64,000 bases of DNA from NCBI GenBank assembly GCA_019634165.1, contig JAHQVT010000003.1, positions 180,308 to 244,307 on the forward strand, given 5' to 3'. This DNA is from Rhodospirillales bacterium (GTDB taxonomy: Bacteria > Pseudomonadota > Alphaproteobacteria > Rhodospirillales > Thalassospiraceae). Made by a program: the position numbers and the translations under genes. The notes below the pieces were generated by a model. It ran no database searches. It was given only the letters and a program-made list of their open reading frames with translations, and was not told the origin of the DNA. Shown here in pieces: positions 1 through 10,104 of this stretch (the first letter of the stretch is position 1; each line of letters begins with the position of its first letter).

Positions 1-458
1 ACATTTGTCATTGCTATGATGTTCATCCCCGCGGCTTCGATACCGTCGATATACATTGTATTTTCGGCAGGAATATTTGCCAGCATCATACGTGACCCAT
101 CAGTGCGGCGAACGCCCCCGACATCAATCATGTCTTTGATCATCACAGGCATGCCTGCAAAAGTAGTGTTCGTCGAAATTGTTTCTGCCTTGGCTAAGGC
201 GCGTTCAAAGGTGCGTGTCGTGATGGCATTTACCAGCGGCTCCATCGCCTCAATTCTTCGAATGGTAAGTTCAACCGCCTCGCGGGCCGAAATTTCGCCC
301 TTTTTAATGAGATCAGCCATGCCAAGCGCGTCGTAATCTATGAATTCGTCTGCTGTTTTAGGGGCAGCAAAGGCCGCACCTGCATAGGTGGAAAAGCCCG
401 CCGAAGCAGCAATGGCTGCTGCCGATGAACCAAGAAAACGCCGCCTTGAAATGTTCAT
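1..458 (-). CDS. Tat-exported amidase (amidase signature family), 5' part only
   Basis: The visible N-terminal ~152 residues belong to an amidase-signature hydrolase, a family that hydrolyses amide bonds with a Ser-cisSer-Lys triad. The start is the ATG at 456-458. The protein opens with a twin-arginine signal (SRRRFLGSS) and an Ala-rich hydrophobic stretch, so export to the periplasm is predicted. The helix 'LIKKGEISAREAVE' is followed by 'AGMPVMIKDMIDVGG', whose Lys is the family's catalytic lysine. The gene runs off the left edge, so the Gly/Ser-rich signature and the two serines are not visible. The substrate cannot be told. Confidence 0.85.
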   Translation of the reverse strand, partial: MNISRRRFLGSSAAAIAASAGFSTYAGAAFAAPKTADEFIDYDALGMADLIKKGEISAREAVELTIRRIEAMEPLVNAITTRTFERALAKAETISTNTTFAGMPVMIKDMIDVGGVRRTDGSRMMLANIPAENTMYIDGIEAAGMNIIAMTN

Positions 459-806
459 TTTATCAACTCTCAGTGTTCTTAGGGTCGCAATAAAACATCC
501 TGAGGGATCGTAGAACATGTTCGTCGTTAGTCAATGTGACTGTTTGCCGGTAACGGTTTTGAATTGGTGCTTAAGCCGAACGGATAAGGTTGTTCAGCGT
601 TTCTTGTGAACCTGTTGGTTTATTGGCAAAGGCAATAACCGCTTACGAAACCAAGCCGCTCTATATGTTTAGGCAACAGAAACAGAACGACAGAAACCCG
701 AAAAAAAGCAATGCGGGCGATAGGTGTTAGGCCGCACGGTGATCTGGTTGTTTGCCAATATTATAGCAAACATTATTGCATTTCGATGGGGGCATGTTTG
801 GCAAAG
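459..806. other. Intergenic stretch, nothing recognised
   Basis: This 348-bp stretch lies between the amidase start and the tRNA-Gln pair. It should hold the amidase promoter on the minus strand. I see no convincing small gene, repeat or terminator. Confidence 0.4.
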
Positions 807-880
807 TGGCTGGGGAACCTGGATTCGAACCAGGACTGACGGAGTCAGAGTCCGTAGGTCTACCGTTAACCTATTCCCCA
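807..880 (-). tRNA. tRNA-Gln (anticodon CTG), copy 1
   Basis: The minus strand folds as a complete cloverleaf. The acceptor arm is TGGGGAA/TTCCCCA, the T-loop is GGTTCGAATCC, and the anticodon loop CTCTGAC reads CTG (codon CAG). The T1-A72 start of the acceptor stem is typical of bacterial tRNA-Gln. G73 is at 810 and an encoded CCA is at 807-809. The cloverleaf sequence is identical to the copy 155 bp upstream on the same strand. Confidence 0.95.
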
Positions 881-961
881 GTAATACTTTGGAATGCGCT
901 ATTTATATCCCGGACCGCGTGTTTCGCGCAATGTTTGGGTCATTGCAACGTCCGGCAAAGT

Positions 962-1035
962 TGGCTGGGGAACCTGGATTCGAACCAGGACTGACGGAGT
1001 CAGAGTCCGTAGGTCTACCGTTAACCTATTCCCCA
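962..1035 (-). tRNA. tRNA-Gln (anticodon CTG), copy 2
   Basis: This is an identical copy of the neighbouring tRNA-Gln(CTG), with G73 at 965 and CCA encoded at 962-964. The two genes are in tandem on the minus strand with about 80 bp between them, so they are probably cotranscribed with this copy first. A few bases of flank downstream of CCA (GGCAAAG-like) are shared, which suggests a recent tandem duplication. Confidence 0.95.
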
Positions 1036-1281
1036 ACAAAACTTTGGTCCGCCCGACACGTGATGCATCGTGGCGTGGGGCGCTATGTATAAAACCCGCC
1101 CGGTTTTGGCAACCCCTTTTTTATTCCAATCACCTCAACCATGCGATTCCTGCATACGGGAATTGCCTTGTTCGGGATTGTCGTTACACTCATATAGCTG
1201 ATTCGCGAGATCGTCATATAAAAGTCGTGATCTTCAGCAACAAGTTTGGCGCACACACAATAGAAGGCAGGTTTTGGTAAG

Positions 1282-2472
1282 GTGAAACAGGTATCTCCCC
1301 ATAGCAACTCGCACAGGGCAGAACGCCCGGCAGGCGGCGCTGCAATGGGCGAGCACGCCGTGCTTGATGCACCTGATAAGCCCGGAATGCCAAAACCTGG
1401 TACCGCCGTGCATATCCCCGAAGGCGGGGATAAAGCATCGCGGATTGTGGATTGCATCACAGCCCCGCTTTATGCCGCGATTGATCTTGGTAGTTCAAAC
1501 TGCCGACTTTTGGTGGCACGTCCGTGCAATGATGGGTTCAAGGTAATTGATGCGTTTTCACGCGTTGTCCGTCTTGGCGAAGGTGTGCGCGAAAAGGGCT
1601 ATCTTTGTGAAGCGGCGATGGAACGCGCGATTGATGCCCTTCGGGTCTGCGCCAAGAAACTCCGCCGTCATCCCGGTGCAAGGCTTCGTGCGGTTGCGAC
1701 CGAAGCGTGCCGAAGTGCCAATAACCGCGATGAATTTGTACAGCGGGTTCTTGATGAAACCGGCATTGCGCTTGATATCATCAATCCCGATGAAGAAAGT
1801 CGTTTAGCACTTCAGGCCTGTTCGGCCCTGCTTGATGAACGGCCTTATGCGGTGGTGTTTGATATTGGCGGTGGCAGCACGGAAATCTGCTGGATCAAGG
1901 TGGACCAGTCGGGCAAAACCCAATGTATTGAAACCTTATCAATGCCGTGCGGTGTTTTGTGCCTGACCGAACGTTATGCGTCGGTCGAGGAACGCCGCGA
2001 ACGGTTTGAAGCCATGCGTACCGAAATTCGTCAACGTCTTGAAGAATTCGCACAGCGTAATAGCTGCACCGATATGCTTGATGATGACAAAGTGCAGATG
2101 GTCGGAACGTCAGGTACGGTTACGACCTTCTGCGGGATTGCTCTTGGCCTTGAACGTTATGAACGTCACAAGGTTGATGGATCGGATTTGCGTTTTGATG
2201 ATGCTGAACGCGTGACCGAACTTTTGCTGCGCATGGAATCAGATAAACGCAAAGGGCATCCTTGCATTGGCAATCAACGTGCCGAATTGATGGATGCCGG
2301 GGCGGCGATCTTTGCCGCGATTCGCGATATTTGGCCTTTGGCGACGTTAAAAGTTGCCGACCGGGGCCTGCGCGAGGGTATTTTGGTCGATTTGATGCGC
2401 GCAGACGGTCATGCTATTGACCCATGCGACGCACGCCGTCATACAGTGTCGCATATTCCAGCCTCATCCTGA
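1282..2472 (+). CDS. Exopolyphosphatase / pppGpp phosphohydrolase family (Ppx/GppA)
   Basis: A 396-residue protein of the ASKHA-fold Ppx/GppA family, which removes phosphate from polyphosphate or from pppGpp. Motifs seen are the phosphate-1 loop 'YAAIDLGSSNCRLLVA' (about residue 62), 'ATEACRSANN', the phosphate-2 loop 'VFDIGGGSTEI' (about 193) and 'VGTSGTVTT'. It lacks the long C-terminal domain of E. coli Ppx (~510 aa), as is usual in alphaproteobacteria. The GTG at 1282 gives a poorly conserved N-terminus of about 60 residues; the ATG at 1345 is an alternative start. rlmE follows 63 bp later and may be cotranscribed. The choice between Ppx and GppA activity is open. Confidence 0.85.
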   Translation: MKQVSPHSNSHRAERPAGGAAMGEHAVLDAPDKPGMPKPGTAVHIPEGGDKASRIVDCITAPLYAAIDLGSSNCRLLVARPCNDGFKVIDAFSRVVRLGEGVREKGYLCEAAMERAIDALRVCAKKLRRHPGARLRAVATEACRSANNRDEFVQRVLDETGIALDIINPDEESRLALQACSALLDERPYAVVFDIGGGSTEICWIKVDQSGKTQCIETLSMPCGVLCLTERYASVEERRERFEAMRTEIRQRLEEFAQRNSCTDMLDDDKVQMVGTSGTVTTFCGIALGLERYERHKVDGSDLRFDDAERVTELLLRMESDKRKGHPCIGNQRAELMDAGAAIFAAIRDIWPLATLKVADRGLREGILVDLMRADGHAIDPCDARRHTVSHIPASS

Positions 2473-2535
2473 TCGGTTAGACATCAACGTCCCGACAAGA
2501 TAGTGGCCAACACAGAATTCAGTTCAGGAAAGATC

Positions 2536-3342
2536 ATGAGCGATAATCGCAGCGGAAAAGGCGGTACACGCCGCCGCAAAGGTTCGGCCATTGCAGCCAT
2601 TGATACAGGCGCACGGCGTGGCCTGCGTACGCGTGTCAAAAGTGCCAAAGGGCGCAAAATCTCGTCGACGCGCTGGCTCGATCGGCAGCTGAACGATCCT
2701 TATGTCCAAGAAGCCAAGCGCCTTGGGTATCGGTCACGTGCGGCCTTCAAGCTGATTGAAATCAACAACCAGTTTGATTTGCTGCGTCCGGGCATGCGCA
2801 TTGTTGATCTTGGGGCGGCTCCGGGCGGCTGGACACAGATTGCTGTTGATATGGTTGGCTCCAAACATGGCAATGGTCAGGTTGTTGGCCTTGATATCCT
2901 TGAATGGGAAGGGATTTCTGGTGCGACGTGCCTTCAGGGCGATTTCCTTGATCCGGCTGCGCCAGACATGATCAAACATGCCCTGCAGGGGCCGGTTGAT
3001 GCCGTGATTTCCGATATGTCTCCGGAAACCACCGGTCACCGTCAAACCGACCATATCCGGATTATTGATTTGGTCGAACACGCGCTTTTATTTGCCGAAG
3101 AAGTTCTGGCACCAGGCGGTATTTTCATCGCCAAGGTGTTTAAGGGCGGTACGGAAAACGATCTTTTGAACCGGGTTAAGAAGAACTTCCGCGTTTCCAA
3201 GCACGCCAAACCACCGGCATCGCGCCCTGAAAGCCCGGAAGCTTATTTGATCGCGACAGGGTTCCGCGGGCAAAACAATGCCGAGGAAGATATTAGCAAA
3301 GCCGAACTTCGCGAAGACGATAATTGGTCGCCTGTCGAATAG
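2536..3342 (+). CDS. rlmE: 23S rRNA (uridine-2'-O)-methyltransferase RlmE
   Basis: RlmE (FtsJ/RrmJ) uses SAM to methylate the 2'-O of U2552 in the 23S A-loop, late in 50S assembly. The 268-residue protein has a basic N-terminal extension of ~45 residues, then the Rossmann methyltransferase with SAM motif 'IVDLGAAPGGWTQ'. The K-D-K-E catalytic tetrad can be followed in 'RAAFKL', 'VISDMSPETTG', 'FIAKVFKGG' and 'SRPESPEAYL'. I chose the ATG at 2536 because AGGAAAG lies just upstream; an in-frame GTG at 2503 has no such site. It sits close behind the ppx/gppA-family gene, a pairing common in alphaproteobacteria. Confidence 0.95.
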   Translation: MSDNRSGKGGTRRRKGSAIAAIDTGARRGLRTRVKSAKGRKISSTRWLDRQLNDPYVQEAKRLGYRSRAAFKLIEINNQFDLLRPGMRIVDLGAAPGGWTQIAVDMVGSKHGNGQVVGLDILEWEGISGATCLQGDFLDPAAPDMIKHALQGPVDAVISDMSPETTGHRQTDHIRIIDLVEHALLFAEEVLAPGGIFIAKVFKGGTENDLLNRVKKNFRVSKHAKPPASRPESPEAYLIATGFRGQNNAEEDISKAELREDDNWSPVE

Positions 3343-3532
3343 CCGGTCGAATAGAGTGAGCCGGCGCTGATTGTTTGTTTGATAAGGAAGGCGAAAATTC
3401 GTCTCCCTTGCTTTGCGCTACATCAAACCCCCATTCCCCGTTAACCAGCTATAGTTGCAAGATAAATTTGCAAGCTTTGCATGGTTGACAGGCTGGCCGC
3501 CCGGTGCGGTCATTGTTGGTGGGGTATTTTTG

Positions 3533-4057
3533 ATGAAGCAGGAAAAGCTATTCCTGACGGGTGTTGAACGTCATTTTGACGAACACGAAATTATCGTTTC
3601 GAAAACCGACCTAAAAGGTCGGATCACATATGCCAATGATACGTTCCTGCGCATCGCAGGGTATCGCGAACGTGATATTCTTGGCCAACCACACAGCATT
3701 ATCCGCCATCCTGATATGCCCAGATGCGTCTTTTCATTGCTGTGGCAAACGATCGAGGCCGGGCGCGAAATTTTCGCATATGTCATTAATCGTTCGGCAA
3801 ATGGTGATCATTATTGGGTCTTGGCCAATGTCACGCCGACGTTCGGGCCGGGCGGAAAGATCATTGGGTATCATTCCAATCGCCGTGTGCCGCGCCGTGA
3901 TGCTTTGGAAAAAGTTATCCCGCTTTATGCCGCACTTTGCGAAGAAGAAGGCAAAGAACGTAATCGCAAGGAAGGCATGGCGCGTGGAGCCGCCATGGTT
4001 GGGAAACTTCTGTCAGATGCCGGGATGGATTATGACGAGTTCGTTTTCACCCTTTGA
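3533..4057 (+). CDS. Single PAS-domain protein (Aer-like N-terminal sensor)
   Basis: A 174-residue soluble protein that is almost entirely one PAS domain. 'SKTDLKGRITYANDTFLRIAGY', 'LGQPHSIIRHPDMP' and 'WVLANVTPTFGPGGKIIGYHSNRR' match the FAD-binding PAS of the aerotaxis receptor Aer. No HAMP, methyl-accepting, kinase or GGDEF domain follows, only a charged helix and a C-terminal ~20 residues. It may therefore signal through a partner protein, perhaps a chemoreceptor or kinase. The ATG at 3533 has GGTGGGG upstream; a TTG at 3455 would add an unlikely 26 residues. FAD binding is an inference from the family. Confidence 0.75.
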   Translation: MKQEKLFLTGVERHFDEHEIIVSKTDLKGRITYANDTFLRIAGYRERDILGQPHSIIRHPDMPRCVFSLLWQTIEAGREIFAYVINRSANGDHYWVLANVTPTFGPGGKIIGYHSNRRVPRRDALEKVIPLYAALCEEEGKERNRKEGMARGAAMVGKLLSDAGMDYDEFVFTL

Positions 4058-4244
4058 GATGCGTCTGCACCAATTTGTCGCACGTTCCTAAGGGGGAACT
4101 GCGTCAAATATGGTGATATGTTGCGTCTGAGAGGGGGGAACAACAAAGGAGCTTGCCTGACAGCAGCCCCATCGACCAGTTTCTAACGGAATGTGCAAAA
4201 GATTGCAGCAATAAAAACACAAGGCTGTTATGGGCGCAGAAAAC

Positions 4245-4272
4245 TTGGCATTTAGGCCGTAACGTGTATAAG
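4245..4272 (+). promoter_or_regulatory. Predicted sigma-70 promoter of guaB
   Basis: TTGGCA (4245-4250), a 16-bp spacer and TATAAG (4267-4272) resemble a housekeeping promoter. They are followed by a GC-rich start region 33 bp ahead of the guaB ATG. Confidence 0.6.
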
Positions 4273-4293
4273 TTCCGCGCCAACTCAGATTAA

Positions 4294-5772
<1,479 letters not shown>

Positions 5773-5868
5773 ATTACGCTGCTTTGCTTCATGATTGGCT
5801 GGTCTGCCCTGCATTTCATGCGGTTGGCGAACCGATTAAGCCATGATATGAGCAGGCAGAATTTATAA

Positions 5869-5896
5869 GGTGACGGCAGGATTTCCTGCCGTCACC
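5869..5896 (+). terminator. Rho-independent terminator of guaB
   Basis: A perfect 12-bp stem, GGTGACGGCAGG (5869-5880) with CCTGCCGTCACC (5885-5896), closes a 4-nt loop and is followed by GTCTTTATT. The T tract is weak but the stem is long. It argues against any start codon for the next gene inside it. Confidence 0.7.
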
Positions 5897-5977
5897 GTCT
5901 TTATTGATCGTAAGGTGTGCGCAGGCTTCCCATATTCGAAGCAGCAGCATTGCCCACAAACAGGTTGGATTTTCGCT

Positions 5978-7315
5978 TTGAAACCCGGTGCACGTATCGC
6001 GGCCGTTATTGAACTCTATGACGGTTGGACCCATACCCGAGATGACGCAGACCGCGTTGTATCAGGCTATTTCGGATCACGCCGTTATATCGGCGGTGGC
6101 GATCGCCGTGAAATCAGCGAACGTTTCTATAACTTGATCCGTCATCAGGCCCGTCTGGGTTGGTGGCTTGCAGAAAGCGACTATCAGTTCCAGGACGGTC
6201 GTGCGCGCATGATCGCCGATCTGGTTTTGCATGATGGTTTGACAAAAGCCGACATCGAAGACCGTTTTTGTGGTGAACAGTTCTGCCCAGAACCGCTTCA
6301 TCCCAATGAAAACCACCTGATCAACAAATTGTCTGGCAAGACACTTGATCATGACGCACAGCCAGGTGCGGTTAAAACCGAACTGCCAAAATGGCTGTAT
6401 GCGGAATTGATGAAGCTTCATCACGAAAACCTTGCAGACGAAATGGCAGCTTACAATAAGCCAGCCAAGCTTGATCTGCGTGTGAACCGCCTGCAAGGCA
6501 CTGTTGATGACGCCATCAAATCGCTCAAAGCTGATGGTATTAAGGACATCGAAAAGACGCCTTATGCCCCCAATGGTCTTCGTTTGCCGTTGGGCCTGAA
6601 CATGCTGGTAACAGCCGCTTACAAAGATGGCCTGATCGAAATTCAGGACGAAGCATCGCAGATTTGCGTCAATATCGTTGATGCCAAACCGGGCATGACC
6701 GTTCTTGATATGTGTGCGGGTGGCGGTGGCAAGACGCTTGGTATTGCTGCTGACATGCGCGGCAAGGGTCGTATTCTTGCCTGTGATACCCACGGTGGTC
6801 GTTTGGATAACGCACGTAAACGTGCACGTCGTGCCGGGGCTGGTGATTGCATCCAGCAGCGCATTATTTCCGATGAACGCGATACATGGCTGCGCAGCAA
6901 ATCTGGTTTCTTTGACCGTGTTTTGCTTGATGTTCCTTGTTCGGGATTGGGCACGCTGCGCCGTAATCCGGCTTTGCGCTGGCGGATTGGTCAACGCGAT
7001 GTCCGTGCCATGATGGCAGAACAAAGCAAAATCCTTAAGGCTGGTGCTGCGCGGGTAACGCGCGGCGGGCGTTTGATTTATGCGACCTGTTCGATCATGC
7101 CCGAAGAAAACGAACGCCTGATTGAAACCTTTATGCGCGATCGCAAAGATTTCAAACCGGTTCCGATCAACGAAATCTGGCCTGATGCGCCTAAATCGGT
7201 TCCGGTTCCGGGCGGAAAAGACAAACCTTGGCTACGTCTGTCGCCGAATGTTCATGGCACCGATGGGTTCTTTGTTGCTGTGTTTGAACGCACATCAAAA
7301 GGCAAGGGCAAGTAA
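5978..7315 (+). CDS. RsmB-type RNA (cytosine-5)-methyltransferase (NOL1/NOP2/Sun family)
   Basis: A SAM-dependent RNA m5C methyltransferase of about 445 residues, probably acting on 16S rRNA like RsmB. The N-terminal half is an RsmB/NusB-like region. The C-terminal half has SAM motif 'VLDMCAGGGGKTLGIA' and the two catalytic cysteines of the family in 'VLLDVPCSGLGTLRRNPALRW' and 'YATCSIMPEENE'. The open frame extends back to a GTG at 5870, but that lies inside the guaB terminator. The TTG at 5978 gives the expected 'MKPGARIAAVIEL' start; no strong ribosome binding site supports either choice. The exact target base is unknown. Confidence 0.85.
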   Translation: MKPGARIAAVIELYDGWTHTRDDADRVVSGYFGSRRYIGGGDRREISERFYNLIRHQARLGWWLAESDYQFQDGRARMIADLVLHDGLTKADIEDRFCGEQFCPEPLHPNENHLINKLSGKTLDHDAQPGAVKTELPKWLYAELMKLHHENLADEMAAYNKPAKLDLRVNRLQGTVDDAIKSLKADGIKDIEKTPYAPNGLRLPLGLNMLVTAAYKDGLIEIQDEASQICVNIVDAKPGMTVLDMCAGGGGKTLGIAADMRGKGRILACDTHGGRLDNARKRARRAGAGDCIQQRIISDERDTWLRSKSGFFDRVLLDVPCSGLGTLRRNPALRWRIGQRDVRAMMAEQSKILKAGAARVTRGGRLIYATCSIMPEENERLIETFMRDRKDFKPVPINEIWPDAPKSVPVPGGKDKPWLRLSPNVHGTDGFFVAVFERTSKGKGK

Positions 7316-7388
7316 TGGTAACTGCGGCGATGGCATATGGAACCCAGATCCAGCCCGCTGCCGCCCTTACTCTGCCTACACAAAAAAA

Positions 7389-7426
7389 GGCCCTGCGAGC
7401 ATGTTTCGCAGGGCCAGTTTTGTTTT
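7389..7426. terminator. Bidirectional terminator between the RsmB-type gene and the minus-strand gene
   Basis: The stem GGCCCTGCGA (7389-7398)/TCGCAGGGCC (7406-7415) is followed by AGTTTTGTTTT on the plus strand. A run of seven A lies on its other side, so it can stop transcription from both converging genes. Confidence 0.85.
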
Positions 7427-7515
7427 ACCGTGAACGCAAGATTGCGTTGCGGAAATCTTCTAACGCTTGCTCAGGTCTTCAAACCAAACCTGCCACGCAA
7501 AATTCGACAGGTCCG

Positions 7516-7866
7516 TTATTCGGTCTTTTGCGTAGGATCGGTGTTTGTCTCGTCCGTGGTCATGCCTTCGTTCTTAAACAGCTTATTCATGCCCGGAACT
7601 GCGCTGCCATCTTCATAGGCTTCGGCGTCCGTTTCGCTATCTGCCATTGGATCAGATTTAAACGGTACTTCACCGACTTCGGCATCCGGGGCGGGAACCT
7701 TCGGGATTTTAATCGCGCCAGTTACGTTGCTGCTGTCTTCGGTGCCGAACACCGGCAAAGAATTGCTGTCCTTGGATTGCGTCATGGCAATTGCGGTTGC
7801 AGCGCCAGCGATAAGAATAAGGCCTGCGACGGCAAGTGCGATTTTGCTGCCTTTGGAAGTGCTCAT
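7516..7866 (-). CDS. Small membrane-anchored protein of unknown function
   Basis: A 116-residue protein that starts at the ATG at 7864-7866, with AAGGGA a few bases upstream. Residues about 8-28 form one hydrophobic segment (ALAVAGLILIAGAATAIA), either an uncleaved anchor or a signal peptide. The rest is hydrophilic, acidic and rich in Pro, Asp, Glu and Thr, with no cysteines, and looks disordered. I recognise no family. It is transcribed towards the RsmB-type gene and away from guaA, so it is probably a single-gene unit. Low complexity suggests a periplasmic tail. Confidence 0.6.
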   Translation of the reverse strand: MSTSKGSKIALAVAGLILIAGAATAIAMTQSKDSNSLPVFGTEDSSNVTGAIKIPKVPAPDAEVGEVPFKSDPMADSETDAEAYEDGSAVPGMNKLFKNEGMTTDETNTDPTQKTE

Positions 7867-8156
7867 TGTTTTGTGTCCCTTGATTTGATCAATCGTGCTG
7901 TGCTCATGACTGGACGCGGTGTTTTCCGCATTCCGTTGATGGGCAACTTGCCTGATCATTGCGATGGAAAAAGGGACCAATTGTGTAATTTTCAGGGGAC
8001 GATGTGCGTAAAAACGCCGCAATCCTCCCCAAATGCCCGGCATCTGGGCGAAAGATTTTTGAATGCATCATTGGGGGACCATCTGCGCCGGGTTGCCCAT
8101 CATGATGGTTTGGCGTATGTACGGCGCAACCCCATCTTCGACGGAGATACGGCCCG

Positions 8157-9710
8157 ATGACTGATCGCGTGCTGATTATTGATTTCGGATCTCAGGTCAC
8201 CCAGCTTATTGCACGTCGTGTGCGTGAAAGCGGTGTCTATAGCGAGATCCATCCTTTTAATAACATCTCGGATGAATTCCTTGATGAATATGCCCCCAAG
8301 GCCGTGATCCTTTCAGGTGGTCCGGCGTCTGTCCATTGGGACGAGGCACCATCGGCCCCTGCCAAAGTATTTGAGCTTGGCGTTCCGGTTCTGGGCATTT
8401 GCTATGGTCAGCAGACCATGGTCAACCAGTTGGGCGGCAAAGTCGCCACTTCAGACCATCGTGAATTTGGCCGTGCCTTTGTTGACGTGGTTGAAGATTG
8501 CGCGCTGTTTACCGGCATCTGGGCCGAAGGTGCCCGTGAACAAGTCTGGATGAGCCACGGCGACCGCGTTGATGCGCTGCCTGATGGTTTCCGCGTTGTT
8601 GGTAAATCCGATGGTGCGCCGTTTGCGGCCATCGCCAATGATGCCAAAAAATTCTATGCGGTTCAGTTCCACCCCGAAGTGGTTCACACCCCGCATGGCG
8701 CTCAGTTGCTTAAGAACTTCACCCACAGTGTCGCGGGTTGTTCGGGCGACTGGACGATGCATGCCTATAAAGACGATGCGATTGATAAAATCCGCAAACA
8801 GGTCGGCGATGGCAAAGTCATCTGTGGTCTGTCAGGTGGTGTTGATAGCTCGGTCACGGCCGTTCTGATCCATGAAGCAATCGGCGATCAGCTTACTTGT
8901 GTGTTTGTTGATCATGGTTTCATGCGTTCAGGCGAAGCCGATCAGGTGGTGAACCTGTTCCGCGACCATTACAACATTCCGCTGGTGCATGTTGATGCGT
9001 CCGAAACTTTTATCGGTGCCATCGAAGGCGAGATTGACCCGGAAACCAAACGCAAAACCATTGGCCGTCTTTTCATCGAAACGTTCGAGGAAGAAGCCAA
9101 GAAAATCGGTGGTGCTGATTTCCTTGCGCAGGGCACCCTTTACCCTGACGTGATCGAAAGCGTGTCCTTCACCGGTGGTCCGTCGGTAACGATCAAATCA
9201 CACCACAATGTCGGTGGCTTGCCTGAGCGCATGAACATGAAGCTGGTCGAACCGCTTCGTGAATTGTTCAAGGATGAAGTCCGTGACCTTGGCCGTGAAC
9301 TTGGTTTGCCTGACAGCTTTGTTGGCCGTCATCCGTTCCCTGGGCCGGGTCTTGCGATCCGTATTCCGGGTCAGCCGATTACGCGTGAAAAACTTGATAT
9401 CCTGCGCAAGGCCGATGCGATCTATCTTGAAGAAATCCGCAATGCGGGTCTGTATGATGCGATCTGGCAGGCCTTTGCCGTTCTGCTTCCGGTCCGCACC
9501 GTTGGCGTGATGGGCGATGGGCGGACATACGATTATGCCTGTGCGCTGCGTGCGGTAACCTCAACCGATGGCATGACCGCAGATTTCTATGCGTATCCGC
9601 CAGAACTTCTGGGCCGCATCGCCAACCGGATCATTAATGAAGTCAACGGCATTAACCGTGTCACCTACGACTTCACATCCAAACCACCCGGAACCATCGA
9701 GTGGGAATAA
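8157..9710 (+). CDS. guaA: GMP synthase (glutamine-hydrolysing)
   Basis: GuaA aminates XMP to GMP using glutamine and ATP. The 517-residue protein has the usual length. The N-terminal class I glutaminase has its catalytic Cys82 in 'LGICYGQQT' and the His-x-Glu pair in 'VQFHPEV'. The ATP pyrophosphatase P-loop is '[15 protein letters not shown]', followed by the C-terminal dimerisation domain ending '[10 protein letters not shown]'. It begins with ATG directly after 'gatacggcccg'. With guaB upstream, the local cluster covers both steps from IMP to GMP. The gene ends in its own terminator. Confidence 0.98.
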   Translation: MTDRVLIIDFGSQVTQLIARRVRESGVYSEIHPFNNISDEFLDEYAPKAVILSGGPASVHWDEAPSAPAKVFELGVPVLGICYGQQTMVNQLGGKVATSDHREFGRAFVDVVEDCALFTGIWAEGAREQVWMSHGDRVDALPDGFRVVGKSDGAPFAAIANDAKKFYAVQFHPEVVHTPHGAQLLKNFTHSVAGCSGDWTMHAYKDDAIDKIRKQVGDGKVICGLSGGVDSSVTAVLIHEAIGDQLTCVFVDHGFMRSGEADQVVNLFRDHYNIPLVHVDASETFIGAIEGEIDPETKRKTIGRLFIETFEEEAKKIGGADFLAQGTLYPDVIESVSFTGGPSVTIKSHHNVGGLPERMNMKLVEPLRELFKDEVRDLGRELGLPDSFVGRHPFPGPGLAIRIPGQPITREKLDILRKADAIYLEEIRNAGLYDAIWQAFAVLLPVRTVGVMGDGRTYDYACALRAVTSTDGMTADFYAYPPELLGRIANRIINEVNGINRVTYDFTSKPPGTIEWE

Positions 9711-10104
9711 GTTTTCCGAGTTCGGAAATGACAAACGGCGCGTCCATTGGGCGCGCCGTTTTGTTTTGGGTATCTGCTTTAATTCGGTCCCGGCCCATCC
9801 GACCCGACCCACAGTCTCCTGTCGAATTGCAGGCGTTTGATATTGCCTGCTGCACACTGCGCTGCCAGTTGAATGTCAGGCAGGAGGATAGCGAGATTGT
9901 TAAAGATATTGTTACAATTAAGCGCCGGAGCAACATGTTAAATTGTCTCTTTCATGCGTTGTTGTTATGCACAAAACAAACGGGTCTTTGTTTTTCTTAG
10001 TTGATTGTATGAATTACAACTAAGCATATTGTTTTTGAAGGCTTAAGAAGCATTGATTGGTTCCTCAAATAAGTGGCTGACTTCTGACGAATTGAAGGAA
10101 ATGC
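9711..10104. other. AT-rich intergenic stretch after guaA
   Basis: This stretch holds the guaA terminator and then about 340 bp of AT-richer DNA leading to the acyltransferase. The composition change starts here and continues to about 12030. I see no other gene. Confidence 0.4.
9734..9767 (+). terminator. Rho-independent terminator of guaA
   Basis: The stem AACGGCGCG (9734-9742)/CGCGCCGTT (9752-9760) is followed by TTGTTTT, 24 bp after the guaA stop codon. Confidence 0.85.

Noticed and set aside
724..1280. Three overlapping plus-strand frames with a repeated protein motif
   Set aside because: They are read across the two identical tRNA-Gln genes; the repeat is tRNA sequence, not protein.
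1083..1460. 125-residue minus-strand frame at the 5' end of ppx/gppA
   Set aside because: It overlaps the start of the well-supported phosphatase gene and has no family resemblance or ribosome binding site.
5870..5977. Extended N-terminus of the RsmB-type gene from GTG 5870
   Set aside because: The start lies inside the perfect guaB terminator stem and the added residues do not resemble the family.
6077..7024. 315-residue minus-strand frame inside the RsmB-type gene
   Set aside because: The opposite strand carries catalytic motifs of a known family; this is a long antisense shadow.
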